In this document: piece after piece, positions 34,839 to 44,903 of the stretch
Position numbering within the stretch: position 1 is the stretch's first letter
Layout of the letters: each line of letters starts with the position of its first letter
NCBI RefSeq assembly: GCF_000369405.1
Contig: NZ_KB849999.1
Span: 908,647 to 972,646 of the forward strand
Length of the DNA stretch: 64,000 nucleotides
Source of the DNA: Acinetobacter sp. ANC 3929
GTDB taxonomy: Bacteria; Pseudomonadota; Gammaproteobacteria; Pseudomonadales; Moraxellaceae
Direction of reading: 5' to 3'
The notes under the pieces: generated by a model
The model's input: only the letters and a program-made list of their open reading frames with translations
Databases searched by the model: none
Told to the model about the DNA's origin: nothing
Program-made: the position numbers and the translations under genes

Positions 34839-35683
34839 TATCCTGCAACTTTTTCCAGTTGAATGGCATGGAACTGTAAGTGATCATCAATAAAACTTTG
34901 AATAAAGTAATAACCATGATCATAGCCCTTATGTAAACGCAAGGTCAGATGTTGACCTGCATCCAAGCAAGCTTGCTTAAACTTTTCAGGATTCAATTGA
35001 TCATAAAACTGATCATCAACACCTTGATCAATCAAAATTTCATCGAAAATTCGACCCTTTTGTTGAACCAATGCTGTGGCATCATGCGCTAACCATTGTT
35101 GCTGCTCAGTACCTAAATATTGGCTGAATGCCTTTTCTCCCCAAGGACAGATACTCGGTGCACAAATCGGAGCAAAAGCAGAAACTGACTTAAATTGTTC
35201 AGGATATTTAAATGCCAAGGTCAAAGCACCATGCCCACCCATCGAATGTCCAAATATACCGACTTGGCTTTCGATGATCGGGAACTCGTGTAAAACATGC
35301 GCATATAATTCATCGACCAAATAAGATTCCATTTGGTAATGTTCAGCCCAAGGCTGCTGGGTCGCATTGATATAAAAACCTGCGCCTTGCCCAATATCCC
35401 AATGATCTCCCTGCGCTACCCCCTCACCACGTGGAGAAGTATCTGGCGTAATCAGAATCAGACTTAACCGAGCTGCCATTCGTTGTGCATGTGCTTTAAT
35501 GGCGAAAGTATCTTCAGTACAAGTTAATCCTGCAAGATAGAACAACGCTGAACATGCTTTTCCTTCCAAGGCCGCAGGTGGCAGGTATACGCCCACCTTG
35601 CTATTCCCTTTCAGATGCTGAGATTCAAGCTGATAAATTCGTTGTACACCCTCAAAACAACGATTTTTTTGCAGTAGCTGCAT
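34838..35683 (-). CDS. fghA: S-formylglutathione hydrolase
   Basis: 281 aa alpha/beta hydrolase that releases formate from S-formylglutathione in formaldehyde detoxification. The nucleophile elbow GIFGHSMGGHGALTLAFK, the family motif LFYLAGLTCTEDTFAIKAHAQR, TSPRGEG and the final histidine in HKGYDHGYYF are present. ATG 35683 is preferred (AGGA eight bases upstream); the ORF extends 44 codons further, within the upstream peptidase gene. The start overlaps the end of that gene by 32 bp, so translation may be coupled. No formaldehyde dehydrogenase gene is adjacent. Confidence 0.93.
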   Translation of the reverse strand: MQLLQKNRCFEGVQRIYQLESQHLKGNSKVGVYLPPAALEGKACSALFYLAGLTCTEDTFAIKAHAQRMAARLSLILITPDTSPRGEGVAQGDHWDIGQGAGFYINATQQPWAEHYQMESYLVDELYAHVLHEFPIIESQVGIFGHSMGGHGALTLAFKYPEQFKSVSAFAPICAPSICPWGEKAFSQYLGTEQQQWLAHDATALVQQKGRIFDEILIDQGVDDQFYDQLNPEKFKQACLDAGQHLTLRLHKGYDHGYYFIQSFIDDHLQFHAIQLEKVAG

Positions 35684-37097
35684 GTTCATCATCCTGTGTT
35701 TTTGTAATGTCTGTGGTTGCCATATTCTGTGCTGGGAACAGATACGGCTCAAGTTGTGGCAGCATGAGTTCCATATTGCGCCCCATTGACCATTGTGGTT
35801 CAGAAGGCTCAACACCTTGTGCCACTTCCCACTTAGTCACGGTTTGTTTGGCCTGCTCAAACGCTTTTTTCATTGAATATTGTTCGCGCATTGCCAAATC
35901 AAAGAATGCTCGACCAAAATAAGTATAGTCCGCTTCATTATTACAGCCAAACGATGTTTTATCCGCCGCAGACGCGGTAATAATTAAGGTATCAGGTGAT
36001 TGTAATGCTGGAATAAAACTACCTGAATAACAGGCTGAAATCACGATTACACGCCAACGAATCCCCGATTTATCCAGTGTTTCTCTTAACCATTTTGGAT
36101 CAACTTGATCTAAATCCAAGGGCGCATTTTCAATTTCAAAATGATTACGTTCACCATGTGAAGTCATATACAGAAATAGCACATCACTGTCACGATTCAT
36201 TTGCTGACCAATACGGCGTAAAGCCAACTCCATGCTGGTCTTTGAAGCAATTGGTACTTCTAAACGCGTCGCTGGATTATTAATCAGCATAATAGAGCGA
36301 CCAAAGGTTCCAAACCGCGTATCAAACTGTTCTCTTATGCGTTCAATTTCGGATTTAAATACATCCACATAGCTATCGCCTGCCACGCCCATAAAATACC
36401 AATGGCTTTTGGCAATATCACCGTATTGAATTTGATCGAGTGCTTTATCCAGTAAATGACTTTGTGCATAGAATGCATCTTCGGCAAAACTTGGCGGAGT
36501 TTGTTCCACTTTCCAAATTGGCTGATCTTTAACTGAAAGTTGCCAAACCACCATGGTGGCAATGGTTGCCACGAAAACCAAGGCACGTTCCCACCACGGC
36601 CAGTTCAAAGCGCGAGAAAATACCCAAATCACAGCCAGACTTTGCCAGACAAATAATCCAACAAATAATGGCGGTAAAAAACCGTTATAGATACTGTCTG
36701 GAATAAAATTGAGATAGCCGTTTGAGCCAAGATATTGAATGATGCATTGCAAAAGCAAAATATTGGTATCAAGTACAAGCCACAACAATGCAGGCACCAA
36801 CATCAAACGCGGCTGGTTCATACGTTGCGACAGGAAAATACCCACAATCAGAGCAATAAAAGGCCAAAGTGCGTAACCAATCAAGCCTTGGGAGTTAAAT
36901 TCACCTACTTGCCCTGAAACTAACCAACTATACAGCGAGTTGGTACACCCCCCGAGAATCCCCCAAATAATGAGCTGGGTAATTGAAGGGTGCACTATCT
37001 GTAAGGAACGACGAGACCCCAGGAACAACCACATTCCAGCAATTTGGTTACTTTTAAAATCATGCCAGATATTAATGGAAGGTTTAAGGTCAATCAT
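35652..37097 (-). CDS. Membrane-anchored C13-family (caspase-like) peptidase
   Basis: 481 aa. The N-terminal half (about 30-190) has five to six membrane segments; the C-terminal half (about 205-445) is a peptidase C13 domain of the legumain/caspase fold. The catalytic pair is visible as TSHG with His314 and ISACYSGSFIPAL with Cys356, each after a hydrophobic strand. The peptidase domain is predicted in the cytoplasm or periplasm depending on segment count. Substrate unknown. It overlaps fghA downstream. Confidence 0.85.
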   Translation of the reverse strand: MIDLKPSINIWHDFKSNQIAGMWLFLGSRRSLQIVHPSITQLIIWGILGGCTNSLYSWLVSGQVGEFNSQGLIGYALWPFIALIVGIFLSQRMNQPRLMLVPALLWLVLDTNILLLQCIIQYLGSNGYLNFIPDSIYNGFLPPLFVGLFVWQSLAVIWVFSRALNWPWWERALVFVATIATMVVWQLSVKDQPIWKVEQTPPSFAEDAFYAQSHLLDKALDQIQYGDIAKSHWYFMGVAGDSYVDVFKSEIERIREQFDTRFGTFGRSIMLINNPATRLEVPIASKTSMELALRRIGQQMNRDSDVLFLYMTSHGERNHFEIENAPLDLDQVDPKWLRETLDKSGIRWRVIVISACYSGSFIPALQSPDTLIITASAADKTSFGCNNEADYTYFGRAFFDLAMREQYSMKKAFEQAKQTVTKWEVAQGVEPSEPQWSMGRNMELMLPQLEPYLFPAQNMATTDITKTQDDEHAATAKKSLF

Positions 37098-37300
37098 AAA
37101 ATTCTTCGGGAGTTTCTCTTTTCAAGCCTAAACTGAAAATATGCCATTCTAATAATTGAATGTGCAGTACTTTTCCTAAAAGACGCGATGCGTGACTGTA
37201 GTGTAAGCTCGACAAGAATTTTTTAGCAATCATGCTTTTGCACTATATCACAAATCTTTACTGAGCATTGACGCAAGCCAAACAATCAATGCATTCTGAT

Positions 37301-38110
37301 TTAAATTTGACCTTTTGGAAAATATGCATCAAAACGGCATGCATCACCTAACCATTGATGATCAGGCGTTTGATCTGCCAAATAAACAGCATGTCTAGGA
37401 CGTTTTACAATCACACGCTTGGCAATCTGTTGAGCCAAATGCAGTAACTGATCACCTAAATCTATTTCCCCATCTTCAGGTAACAGCATATGTAATAACT
37501 GCATTTGCTTTTTGACTTGCGCCTGTTTCTTTATCGCCTGCTGATTCTGATCACGCTGTGGGAACATGGGATCCAAATACACCACATCCACCTGCTCACC
37601 ATGTTGACTCAATTGCCGTAAATAAGCATTTGAATCGGCAAAGATCAACTGAATCCGCTGCATAAATACTTGTAGGAAAGGATCCTGCTCAGCTTGAGCT
37701 TTGCTGTATTCCAGTAACACAAACAAAATTGGGTGACGTTCTACAAGACGAACATCAGCCCCAAGGTAGGCCATGAGTAAACTGTCATGACCCAAACCCG
37801 CAGTCGCATCAATCAGACGGGGTTTCTCACCCAGTTGACAGGCTCGGGCAATCATTTCAGATTTTAAACTGGCTCTTTTTAAACGAGAAATTTCAGCGTG
37901 CCAATCTGGCTGCATTTTCATTCCATTGGCAGCGAGACTAAGCCCATCTTCATCCAAAACCAACGCCATTTCAGGATTTAAACGCAGAAAACGGGCATTG
38001 ATCTTTTCAACCAATTGCCCTGTAAGCTGTACATTCAATTCAGCCAGACGTGTTTGCAAGCGCTGAAACTGCTGTTCACATTCCGCTGGATACCAACATC
38101 GCATTTGCAT
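37301..38110 (-). CDS. rsmJ: 16S rRNA m2G1516 methyltransferase RsmJ
   Basis: 269 aa SAM-dependent methyltransferase of the small ribosomal subunit. SAM-binding motif I is [20 protein letters not shown], the acidic end of the next strand is VRLVERH, and the catalytic-type motif is [10 protein letters not shown]-terminal VKRPRHA is typical of RsmJ. ATG 38110 overlaps the uppP stop as TAATG, giving translational coupling; the ORF upstream of it is within uppP. Confidence 0.92.
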   Translation of the reverse strand: MQMRCWYPAECEQQFQRLQTRLAELNVQLTGQLVEKINARFLRLNPEMALVLDEDGLSLAANGMKMQPDWHAEISRLKRASLKSEMIARACQLGEKPRLIDATAGLGHDSLLMAYLGADVRLVERHPILFVLLEYSKAQAEQDPFLQVFMQRIQLIFADSNAYLRQLSQHGEQVDVVYLDPMFPQRDQNQQAIKKQAQVKKQMQLLHMLLPEDGEIDLGDQLLHLAQQIAKRVIVKRPRHAVYLADQTPDHQWLGDACRFDAYFPKGQI

Positions 38111-38931
38111 TACCAATGCACCCAGCCTGTCCACCAGGTTGCCAAGATAAATAGGCCAAATACAATACGATAGTACGCAAATGCAGTGAAATCATGCTTT
38201 GACACATAACGAATCAAGGCACGAATCACAACCAAAGCTGAAACAAATGCAACAATAATTCCCACTGCCAACACGACCATATCATTGCTATGCAACTCAT
38301 GGCGCATCTTGTACATATCCAGTAAACCTGCACCCATCAACACAGGAATACCTAAGAAGAAGGAAAACTCCGCAGCAGCTTTACGTGATACACCTAAAAA
38401 TAAAGATCCAATAATGGTCGAACCAGAACGAGAAGTCCCAGGAATTAACGCCAAACACTGAATCAAGCCAATTAAAGTGGCTTGTTTAAAACTCAGATCA
38501 TCAACCTCTTGAGTCACAATCTGATGGGGGCGACGCTCTGCCCATAAAATAATAAAGCCACCTACAATTAAAGCGATCGCGACGGTAATGGCATTAAATA
38601 GATAAGCTTTAACCACATCACCAAAGGTCAAGCCAATAATCACAATCGGAATAGAAGCAATAATCAGGTTCAGACTCAGACGGCGGCCTTGTTCCTGCCC
38701 TGTCAGCGCACCAATCAGTGCCCCCCATAGTTTGCCCCAATATTCATAAATGACTGCTGCAATCGCACCAATTTGTACAGCTACGGCAAACATATCTCTT
38801 TTTTCAATGGTCCAAAAGTCCAGTAATTGACCCGTTAAAATAAGATGCCCTGTACTTGAGATCGGTAGAAACTCGGTAATTCCCTCTACCAAGCCCATAA
38901 TCGCTGCTTTAAATAGCAATAAAAGATCCAT
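38110..38931 (-). CDS. uppP: Undecaprenyl-diphosphatase UppP
   Basis: 273 aa integral membrane phosphatase recycling the C55 lipid carrier for peptidoglycan synthesis; overproduction gives bacitracin resistance in related bacteria. Signature motifs [19 protein letters not shown] and [19 protein letters not shown] are both intact, with about eight membrane segments. Eight bases separate it from tsaB upstream, and its stop overlaps rsmJ, so tsaB-uppP-rsmJ form one transcript. Confidence 0.97.
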   Translation of the reverse strand: MDLLLLFKAAIMGLVEGITEFLPISSTGHLILTGQLLDFWTIEKRDMFAVAVQIGAIAAVIYEYWGKLWGALIGALTGQEQGRRLSLNLIIASIPIVIIGLTFGDVVKAYLFNAITVAIALIVGGFIILWAERRPHQIVTQEVDDLSFKQATLIGLIQCLALIPGTSRSGSTIIGSLFLGVSRKAAAEFSFFLGIPVLMGAGLLDMYKMRHELHSNDMVVLAVGIIVAFVSALVVIRALIRYVSKHDFTAFAYYRIVFGLFILATWWTGWVHW

Positions 38932-38939
38932 AATTAACC

Positions 38940-39623
38940 TTAATTCGCTTTACCTTGTTCTGGAATTTTTTTCCATGCATCATCACGTAAATACACAGGC
39001 AGCGCATGTTCAGCATCCACCCATTTTTGCTGTGCCGCGTACACTCTGGCAATTATTGCAATATCCTGCGCAGTTGCCATAATCGTTACATTGGAAGCCT
39101 CGGCTGAGTCTATTTGACTAGGCTTAATTAATTCTGAACCTGAACCAATTGCAGTAAATTTACAATATGCAGATGCTTGCTCATAATTTAATAATTTTTC
39201 GTCATCCATCGCCTGCATAATGCCCTGCTCATCCACACTGAAATTGGCAATATAGACTTCTTGCATACGTGCATCGAGTACAGCCGAAACTTGTTGCAAA
39301 CCAGTTAAACGATAAGCCGCTTGCGCCAAGGCTTGTAAACTGGAAACTGGAATCACGGGTAAGTCTTGAGACCATGCAAGTGCCTGTGTGACAGCCGCAT
39401 TGATACGAACACCGCTAAATGAACCCGGTCCACGACTAAATGCAATTGCAGTTAAATCTGCCAATTGAGTTTTTGTTTGCAATAAGGCTTGTTCAGTCAA
39501 AGGCAGAATCGTTTGAGTTTGTGCTTTAGGCCGCTCGTCCAACTGAAAATACAACTCTTGAGTATCATCAATTAATGAAACCGAACACTGCTCATTTGCA
39601 GTTTCCAATGCAAGCAACTTCAT
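38940..39623 (-). CDS. tsaB: tRNA threonylcarbamoyladenosine modification protein TsaB
   Basis: 227 aa, ASKHA-fold partner of TsaD in the t6A tRNA modification complex. N-terminal MKLLALETANEQCSVSLIDD and AIAFSRGPGSFSGVRI (the glycine-rich motif) identify it; it is not catalytic itself. First gene of the tsaB-uppP-rsmJ transcript. Confidence 0.95.
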   Translation of the reverse strand: MKLLALETANEQCSVSLIDDTQELYFQLDERPKAQTQTILPLTEQALLQTKTQLADLTAIAFSRGPGSFSGVRINAAVTQALAWSQDLPVIPVSSLQALAQAAYRLTGLQQVSAVLDARMQEVYIANFSVDEQGIMQAMDDEKLLNYEQASAYCKFTAIGSGSELIKPSQIDSAEASNVTIMATAQDIAIIARVYAAQQKWVDAEHALPVYLRDDAWKKIPEQGKAN

Positions 39624-39754
39624 GCAAAAACCTTAACGAAAAAGAAATAAAAAACGTGGCCCATCATACTCCACTCAAACACTATAGGCGAGTTATTGGC
39701 TTTTATTGGTATAAAAACTTGCTAAACCTAACCATTCAACTTAAAGACAATTCA

Positions 39755-40285
39755 TTAAAAGCTAAATTCCTTCAGCTCCAAAAAGTTTTTATAATGTTCT
39801 GCATAATGTAAAGCACTTAAACGCAACCGTGCAGCACCCTGCTCATCCAGTATTTTCACCACTTTACCTGGTGATCCCATTACCACGGAATTATCAGGAA
39901 TAACTTTTCCTTCAGGAATCAATGCATTTGCACCAATAATGCAGTTCTTGCCAATCACCGCATTGTTCAAAATCACGGCATTCATTCCAATTAATGAGTT
40001 ATCGCCAATGCTACAGCCATGCAACATCACTTTATGTCCAATCGTGACATATTCACCAATATTCAATTCAATACCAGCATCGGTATGTAGTACCGCATTT
40101 TCCTGAATATTCGAAAAATTACCAATTCGTATCACGCAATTATCCGCACGAACCACAGCGCCAAACCAAATACTGACCTGACGGCCCAATTCTGCTTGAC
40201 CAATCACAGTCGCTGTTGGCGCCACCCAGCCATCCCAAGGTTCATGTAAAGCTTTTGGACTCAATCCCTGATAGGTATACATCAT
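39755..40285 (-). CDS. Gamma-carbonic anhydrase family protein
   Basis: 176 aa left-handed beta-helix of hexapeptide repeats (IGENYSL-like turns: NSLIGMNAVILNNAVIGKNCIIGANALIPEG). Metal-binding histidines are visible in VLHTDAG, TIGHKVMLHGC. Known relatives (YrdA, CaiE-like) are often called carbonic anhydrases but activity is unproven. Start ATG 40285 or 40282. Downstream of nudL by 20 bp on the same strand, so probably co-transcribed. Confidence 0.92.
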   Translation of the reverse strand: MMYTYQGLSPKALHEPWDGWVAPTATVIGQAELGRQVSIWFGAVVRADNCVIRIGNFSNIQENAVLHTDAGIELNIGEYVTIGHKVMLHGCSIGDNSLIGMNAVILNNAVIGKNCIIGANALIPEGKVIPDNSVVMGSPGKVVKILDEQGAARLRLSALHYAEHYKNFLELKEFSF

Positions 40286-40305
40286 GATAAATAACTCTTA
40301 ATAGA

Positions 40306-40920
40306 TTAGAACTTAGATAAACCAAAATGAGGTGGATTAACCAAGAATGGCCAATTTTTTTGATAGCCTAATCCATATTGAAATAAAGAAATCAGCATAC
40401 GAGCCGTAAGTCCCCACACAATTTCACTTTCCACCTGCATACTTGGAAAATAAAGCGACTGTCGAGCCAGACGCACCTCATAAGGCAAAGGCGGTGCATC
40501 CATCAACTCTTGTAATGGGGCAAAGAAAATTCGATCAATTTCGGTAGGCTGGGCAATTAAATCAACTTGGGCCGGTATTAACCCAACAATCGGTTTGACA
40601 GATAAACCACTACGCGCACGCTGTATCGGTAAATCTCCCAAAAGTTTGACATCAAATGGATTGAGTGCTGTTTCTTCTTGAGCTTCACGCAAAGCGACCA
40701 CAATATTACTGGTATCACTTGGATCGCGTTTCCCACCTGGAAAAGACACTTCTCCCGCATGTTGGGACAATTGCATCGAACGGCGTGTCAGTAACACTTT
40801 TGGTTGCATCTCTTGGGTAATTGCAATCAATACAGCAGCATCCGCCTGCTGGATTCGTTTGGAAAAACGCAACCGTTGTTGTAAAAGCTGTATTAACGAT
40901 GGTTCTTCCATATGACTCAT
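40306..40920 (-). CDS. nudL: CoA pyrophosphatase (NudL-type Nudix hydrolase)
   Basis: 204 aa. The Nudix box is GEVSFPGGKRDPSDTSNIVVALREAQEET, where SFPGGK and the REAQEET core are intact, with the UPF0035-like SxHxGxxxFPGG context (QLSQHAGEVSFPGG) typical of CoA pyrophosphatases. It is expected to cleave CoA to phosphopantetheine and ADP. Divergent from the second Nudix gene at 41043. Confidence 0.88.
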   Translation of the reverse strand: MSHMEEPSLIQLLQQRLRFSKRIQQADAAVLIAITQEMQPKVLLTRRSMQLSQHAGEVSFPGGKRDPSDTSNIVVALREAQEETALNPFDVKLLGDLPIQRARSGLSVKPIVGLIPAQVDLIAQPTEIDRIFFAPLQELMDAPPLPYEVRLARQSLYFPSMQVESEIVWGLTARMLISLFQYGLGYQKNWPFLVNPPHFGLSKF

Positions 40921-41042
40921 CTCTTTTTTTCTCTTGTTCCTTAATTAACATCATAGCTGAAATTTTCAGTGCAATCATAGATCATGATGCGAAGTCATTA
41001 AAATTCAGTTATGCTGAGCTATCTCTACGGCTGATGATAATT

Positions 41043-41591
41043 ATGAGCTTTTGCGTTGCGTGTGGACATGAAACTGAAGCAAAAATTCCAATAGGTGATC
41101 ATAAATCACGACTTGTCTGCACTCACTGTGGCAACATTCACTATGAAAACCCCAAGGTCATTTGTGGCGCATTGGCACTGTGGGACGATAAAGTGTTGCT
41201 GTGTCGTCGCGCAATCGAACCTCGTTATGGCTTGTGGACTTTACCTGCTGGCTATATGGAATTGTTTGAAACCATGGAGCAAGGTGCCGCAAGAGAAACC
41301 CGTGAAGAAGCCGAAGCTGAAGTTGAGATTGAACAACTCTACTGTATGTACAATATCCCACGTATTGGTCAAATTTATGTCTTATTCAAAGCACAATTAA
41401 AGCAAGGATTATTTGGTGCTGGTGAAGAAAGTATCGAATGCCGTTTGTTTGAAGAACATGAAATTCCTTGGACAGAACTGGCTTTTCCAAGTGTAGAACA
41501 AACCCTTAGACATTATTTTGCTGATCGTAAAAGTGGATTATTTCCAACACATTTAGAGACTTTGGGCACCCGACTAGACCATACGGGTTAA
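41043..41591 (+). CDS. NUDIX hydrolase with N-terminal zinc ribbon
   Basis: 182 aa. CVACGHE and CTHCGN provide four cysteines for a zinc ribbon (about residues 4-31); the Nudix domain follows with GYMELFETMEQGAARETREEAEAE (box intact). Resembles the NudC/ADP-ribose pyrophosphatase group. Start ATG 41043 gives MSFCVACGHE, matching family starts; an ORF upstream has no likeness. Substrate not assigned. Confidence 0.87.
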   Translation: MSFCVACGHETEAKIPIGDHKSRLVCTHCGNIHYENPKVICGALALWDDKVLLCRRAIEPRYGLWTLPAGYMELFETMEQGAARETREEAEAEVEIEQLYCMYNIPRIGQIYVLFKAQLKQGLFGAGEESIECRLFEEHEIPWTELAFPSVEQTLRHYFADRKSGLFPTHLETLGTRLDHTG

Positions 41592-41593
41592 AT

Positions 41594-41621
41594 AAAAAAG
41601 ACCGCAGAAGCGGTCTTTTTT
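41594..41621. terminator. Bidirectional terminator
   Basis: AAAAAAGACCGC-AGAA-GCGGTCTTTTTT between the Nudix gene and filF. Confidence 0.93.
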
Positions 41622-41631
41622 ATTAATTTGA

Positions 41632-43590
41632 TTAAACTTTGGTTTTAATTGCATTACATGCTGGGATCTTTTGATCTGCCACTTTTATCGTCACCGTACC
41701 AGAATATCTTTTAGCAAGCTCTCTTTCGTCATCTGTTGGAGCGATATAACCAGTTTTGTCTGTTAGTTTATCATATGCACTATTATAAATTGACTGTTGA
41801 ATAGCGTAGGTATTAGACCAAACAACTGTATTATTCTGGAAATTTGTTAAATTAATACCAGACGGTTGACCGGCTAATAAATTATGAACATTAATCTTTG
41901 CACCTGTCCCTTCACTTAGATTTAAACCAAATAATACGCCATCAGCCAAACCAAATGTAGGATTCGATAAAATCATTCGTACCGTAATTGATTTATCCGC
42001 TGTACTAAACTCAGTTGCTGCTGTAGTACCAATGCGATATTGAATCTGGTTATTACTATCGGTAATAGTCCCATCTGTGTTAATTGACTTCACAGTACCA
42101 CAAATACCGGACTTGTCTGTAGCCGTCGCACTTGCTTTTATATCTGTACGGATATCTCCATGTTCATCAATCACGATGCCAATATCAACTGGTTCAAATT
42201 TAGCATCTGCAAATTTAACAGTTAATGTTGCATATAATGGGAAGATATATTTCTGTTGTATATCTACATTTTGTTCTGTTTTAAAAATATCTTTTGATAA
42301 ATAACTTGCTGGACTAAACCTAAGTATATCGATTCTCCCCTTATAAAGTTGGTTATCAATTCTTTGTTCCCACATCCCTAAAAGGGCATCATCAACTGTA
42401 TCAGTTTCTTTTAACCCCATAACCGATCTATATAAACCTGCAGTACCAGCAATTGTATTACCATTGATAATTTTGCCTTGTTTAATCGATAAATTTTCAG
42501 CTGAATTACCACTCAAACTAAGATTTATTTTTTGATCCGTATTAATTGCCTGTATAATAGGATTAAACCAATTACTTTGAGCATTCAATTGCATTTTCCG
42601 AGGTTTAACTTTAGTAGTTAATACATATGGCTCACGAACTATATTATTTACTATTGTAGCTGGCCCTCTCCATTGTTGGCCATAACCAAAAATATATCCC
42701 TGACGATCAGATAACAGATAAAAATTTCCCATAGAATGCAACAGATTAGTTTTGTCTGTTACACATGTAAAATAATCTTCTTTATTACAACCAAAAAAAC
42801 CATCAGGTAAAGCAACATTGATGTTTCCTAACCCGCTTCCGCCTGGTTTTAAAACAGGTAGCTCTGCTTGCCAAACACCCGTATTTGATAAATTTATGGA
42901 CTGTATCAGTAGTCGAAATGCTGTTTCATCAGTTATTTGGTTTAAATCAAGCCATGGTTTTAAAATATTAATATATTCACCAGAAATAAACTCAGTTGAC
43001 CCGACATTTTTTGTAATATCCTTCAATTGATCTCGTTTTTCTTTTGTTATCTCTGTGGGTTGAATATCCCCAATGAAATTCGAATTTTGTTCAACGCCTA
43101 TAGCTTGGAAAATTTTAACCAATCCCATCGCAACTTTGATCGTGTCATCATTCATGCTCAATGAGGCTGGTGCTTTTCCTGTTGCCCCCATCGCAATATC
43201 AAGTAAGCGAATAAATGGTGGCGTCGCCATTTTTAATTTAGCAATACTGTCAAGTTTTACAGCTCCAAGGCTAATTTTTTTTGCGCTTTCGCCCTGAATA
43301 TAGAATGAGACTGTGTCACCTATTTTACATGCACCTGATACAGAGTTACTGTCTACCTTGGTCACAAAGTGATTGACCGTATCACTACTACAATCAAAAT
43401 TTAGTCCAGCGACTGGATAATCCATCACAAACAGTAAACAGTCAGAAGCTTTGATATCACAACTTGTGCTTGATGTAACACCAATTCCACGTGATGGGTC
43501 CTCTTTAATTTTTGAACTCTCACCACCACAGCCATTTAAAATGAGTGTTAATGCAGAAAGTGTAAACGGCAATAATATTTTTTTATCCAT
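41632..43590 (-). CDS. filF: Putative pilus assembly lipoprotein FilF
   Basis: 652 aa. A lipoprotein signal with lipobox LILNGC (Cys21) anchors it to a membrane, probably the outer. The body is long, low in charge and rich in Asn/Thr/Ser, with beta-type segments such as FPLYATLTVKFADAKFEPVDIGIVIDEHGD, and paired cysteines. No enzyme motif seen. Last gene of filB-F on minus. The fil names come from Acinetobacter annotation; the biochemical role is unknown. It could be a surface adhesin or an export cap. Confidence 0.8.
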   Translation of the reverse strand: MDKKILLPFTLSALTLILNGCGGESSKIKEDPSRGIGVTSSTSCDIKASDCLLFVMDYPVAGLNFDCSSDTVNHFVTKVDSNSVSGACKIGDTVSFYIQGESAKKISLGAVKLDSIAKLKMATPPFIRLLDIAMGATGKAPASLSMNDDTIKVAMGLVKIFQAIGVEQNSNFIGDIQPTEITKEKRDQLKDITKNVGSTEFISGEYINILKPWLDLNQITDETAFRLLIQSINLSNTGVWQAELPVLKPGGSGLGNINVALPDGFFGCNKEDYFTCVTDKTNLLHSMGNFYLLSDRQGYIFGYGQQWRGPATIVNNIVREPYVLTTKVKPRKMQLNAQSNWFNPIIQAINTDQKINLSLSGNSAENLSIKQGKIINGNTIAGTAGLYRSVMGLKETDTVDDALLGMWEQRIDNQLYKGRIDILRFSPASYLSKDIFKTEQNVDIQQKYIFPLYATLTVKFADAKFEPVDIGIVIDEHGDIRTDIKASATATDKSGICGTVKSINTDGTITDSNNQIQYRIGTTAATEFSTADKSITVRMILSNPTFGLADGVLFGLNLSEGTGAKINVHNLLAGQPSGINLTNFQNNTVVWSNTYAIQQSIYNSAYDKLTDKTGYIAPTDDERELAKRYSGTVTIKVADQKIPACNAIKTKV

Positions 43591-43613
43591 GCTTAACTAG
43601 TCCTAAATTTTCA

Positions 43614-44903
43614 TTACTGTAAAACCGAAAGTTTTATCTGTCCTTGATTCGAAAGCTCTTGTTCAGGCACATCAACTGCGGAGGCTAATGGTGTCATCAT
43701 CATATATCGTGCATCTTCAGGTACTTTAAGCACCCCTTGAAGTGCCGCATGTTGCAACACTGTTGCTGTAGTGTTTTTATTCTTAAAACCACTGACACCT
43801 TCTGCTATACAACCTTTTTCATCCAAAAATACAACCAGAGGCCAGTAATAAACGGGTTTATCATTAGTCGATGCATATGAATCCATTTGCATATATTGAA
43901 TTGCTGTATCTAGCTTCACAATCTCATATTCAAATTTTTCTTTAAGTGGTTTTCTTGGCCATAAACCAACGTCCTTATTCAAGGATAGTGTTTTGATATT
44001 TTTTTTATAATCACTTAAAAAACAACGATCATTTTCAAATGCTGATTTCAAATCTTCACTAGATAAACGCACATAAGTTCCCGACAGTGCAATCGGAGCC
44101 GTTGACTGTTGTGAGCGATTGAACAATTTATCTATGACCGAGCGGCTAACACCTTTTTTCCGTTCTACAGTTTCCATCCGCCCATTGCCATCTGGCATAG
44201 TATAAAACCGTTTCTTACCTTCTAAATTAAACTCTTGGTTTTCTAAATACTCATTATTGACATAGCTCACACCATCAACCTGGCTAAATCCAGCCAATGT
44301 TTGGGCTTCTTCTCGAGGAGGAGGAGCTATATCTGTTGGCGGCACTGGAGACTTCGCTGTAACAACAGCAGCAGGTTTTTTTTCTACAATTGATTTTTCT
44401 ACCGCCAATGTACTAGTAGAGGCTTGAGTTATAACTGGTCTTTCAATTTTTGCTGCTAGGGGCTTTTCTAAAACCTCACTAATCTCCACCTTTCTTTTAG
44501 ACGAAATATTTGGTTGCTCAACAACTTTAGGTACTACAATCTGTTGTGATCCCACAGGTTCTACAATTTCAATTTTTTTGATTGTATTGAGTTGCTTTTG
44601 TTGAGATTCTAACTGTTTGAGATCATCTGCTTTTTGCTGAGGAGGTGGTACTGAAACCTTCTTCTCAGCATTATTAGTTTGGATAACAGATTGTGTATGT
44701 TTTTCACTATTCACTTGTTGCGTATGCTTATTAGGCTCTGGTTCTTTTTTTGCAACTTTCATAGGCACAACCATTGGGCGACCATCTGGCCCAATAATCG
44801 TATAGAAACCATCTGCATAAACAGTCGAAACACTTGATACCATTAAAAAGAATAATGAAATAGCAAGTGTCGATTTTTGAGTCCTTTTCTTTTGCATTAC
44901 CAT
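43614..44903 (-). CDS. filE: Putative pilus assembly protein FilE
   Basis: 429 aa. Signal peptide (STLAISLFFLMVSSVSTVYA) then IIGPDGRPMVVPMKV, a short motif of periplasmic DUF4124-like starts. Residues ~55-210 are a Gln/Lys/Pro-rich, low-complexity and partly coiled region, followed by a globular C-terminal domain (~245-429) with two cysteines. It probably spans the periplasm. Start overlaps the filD stop (ATGGTAATG arrangement), so translation is coupled. Confidence 0.8.
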   Translation of the reverse strand: MVMQKKRTQKSTLAISLFFLMVSSVSTVYADGFYTIIGPDGRPMVVPMKVAKKEPEPNKHTQQVNSEKHTQSVIQTNNAEKKVSVPPPQQKADDLKQLESQQKQLNTIKKIEIVEPVGSQQIVVPKVVEQPNISSKRKVEISEVLEKPLAAKIERPVITQASTSTLAVEKSIVEKKPAAVVTAKSPVPPTDIAPPPREEAQTLAGFSQVDGVSYVNNEYLENQEFNLEGKKRFYTMPDGNGRMETVERKKGVSRSVIDKLFNRSQQSTAPIALSGTYVRLSSEDLKSAFENDRCFLSDYKKNIKTLSLNKDVGLWPRKPLKEKFEYEIVKLDTAIQYMQMDSYASTNDKPVYYWPLVVFLDEKGCIAEGVSGFKNKNTTATVLQHAALQGVLKVPEDARYMMMTPLASAVDVPEQELSNQGQIKLSVLQ

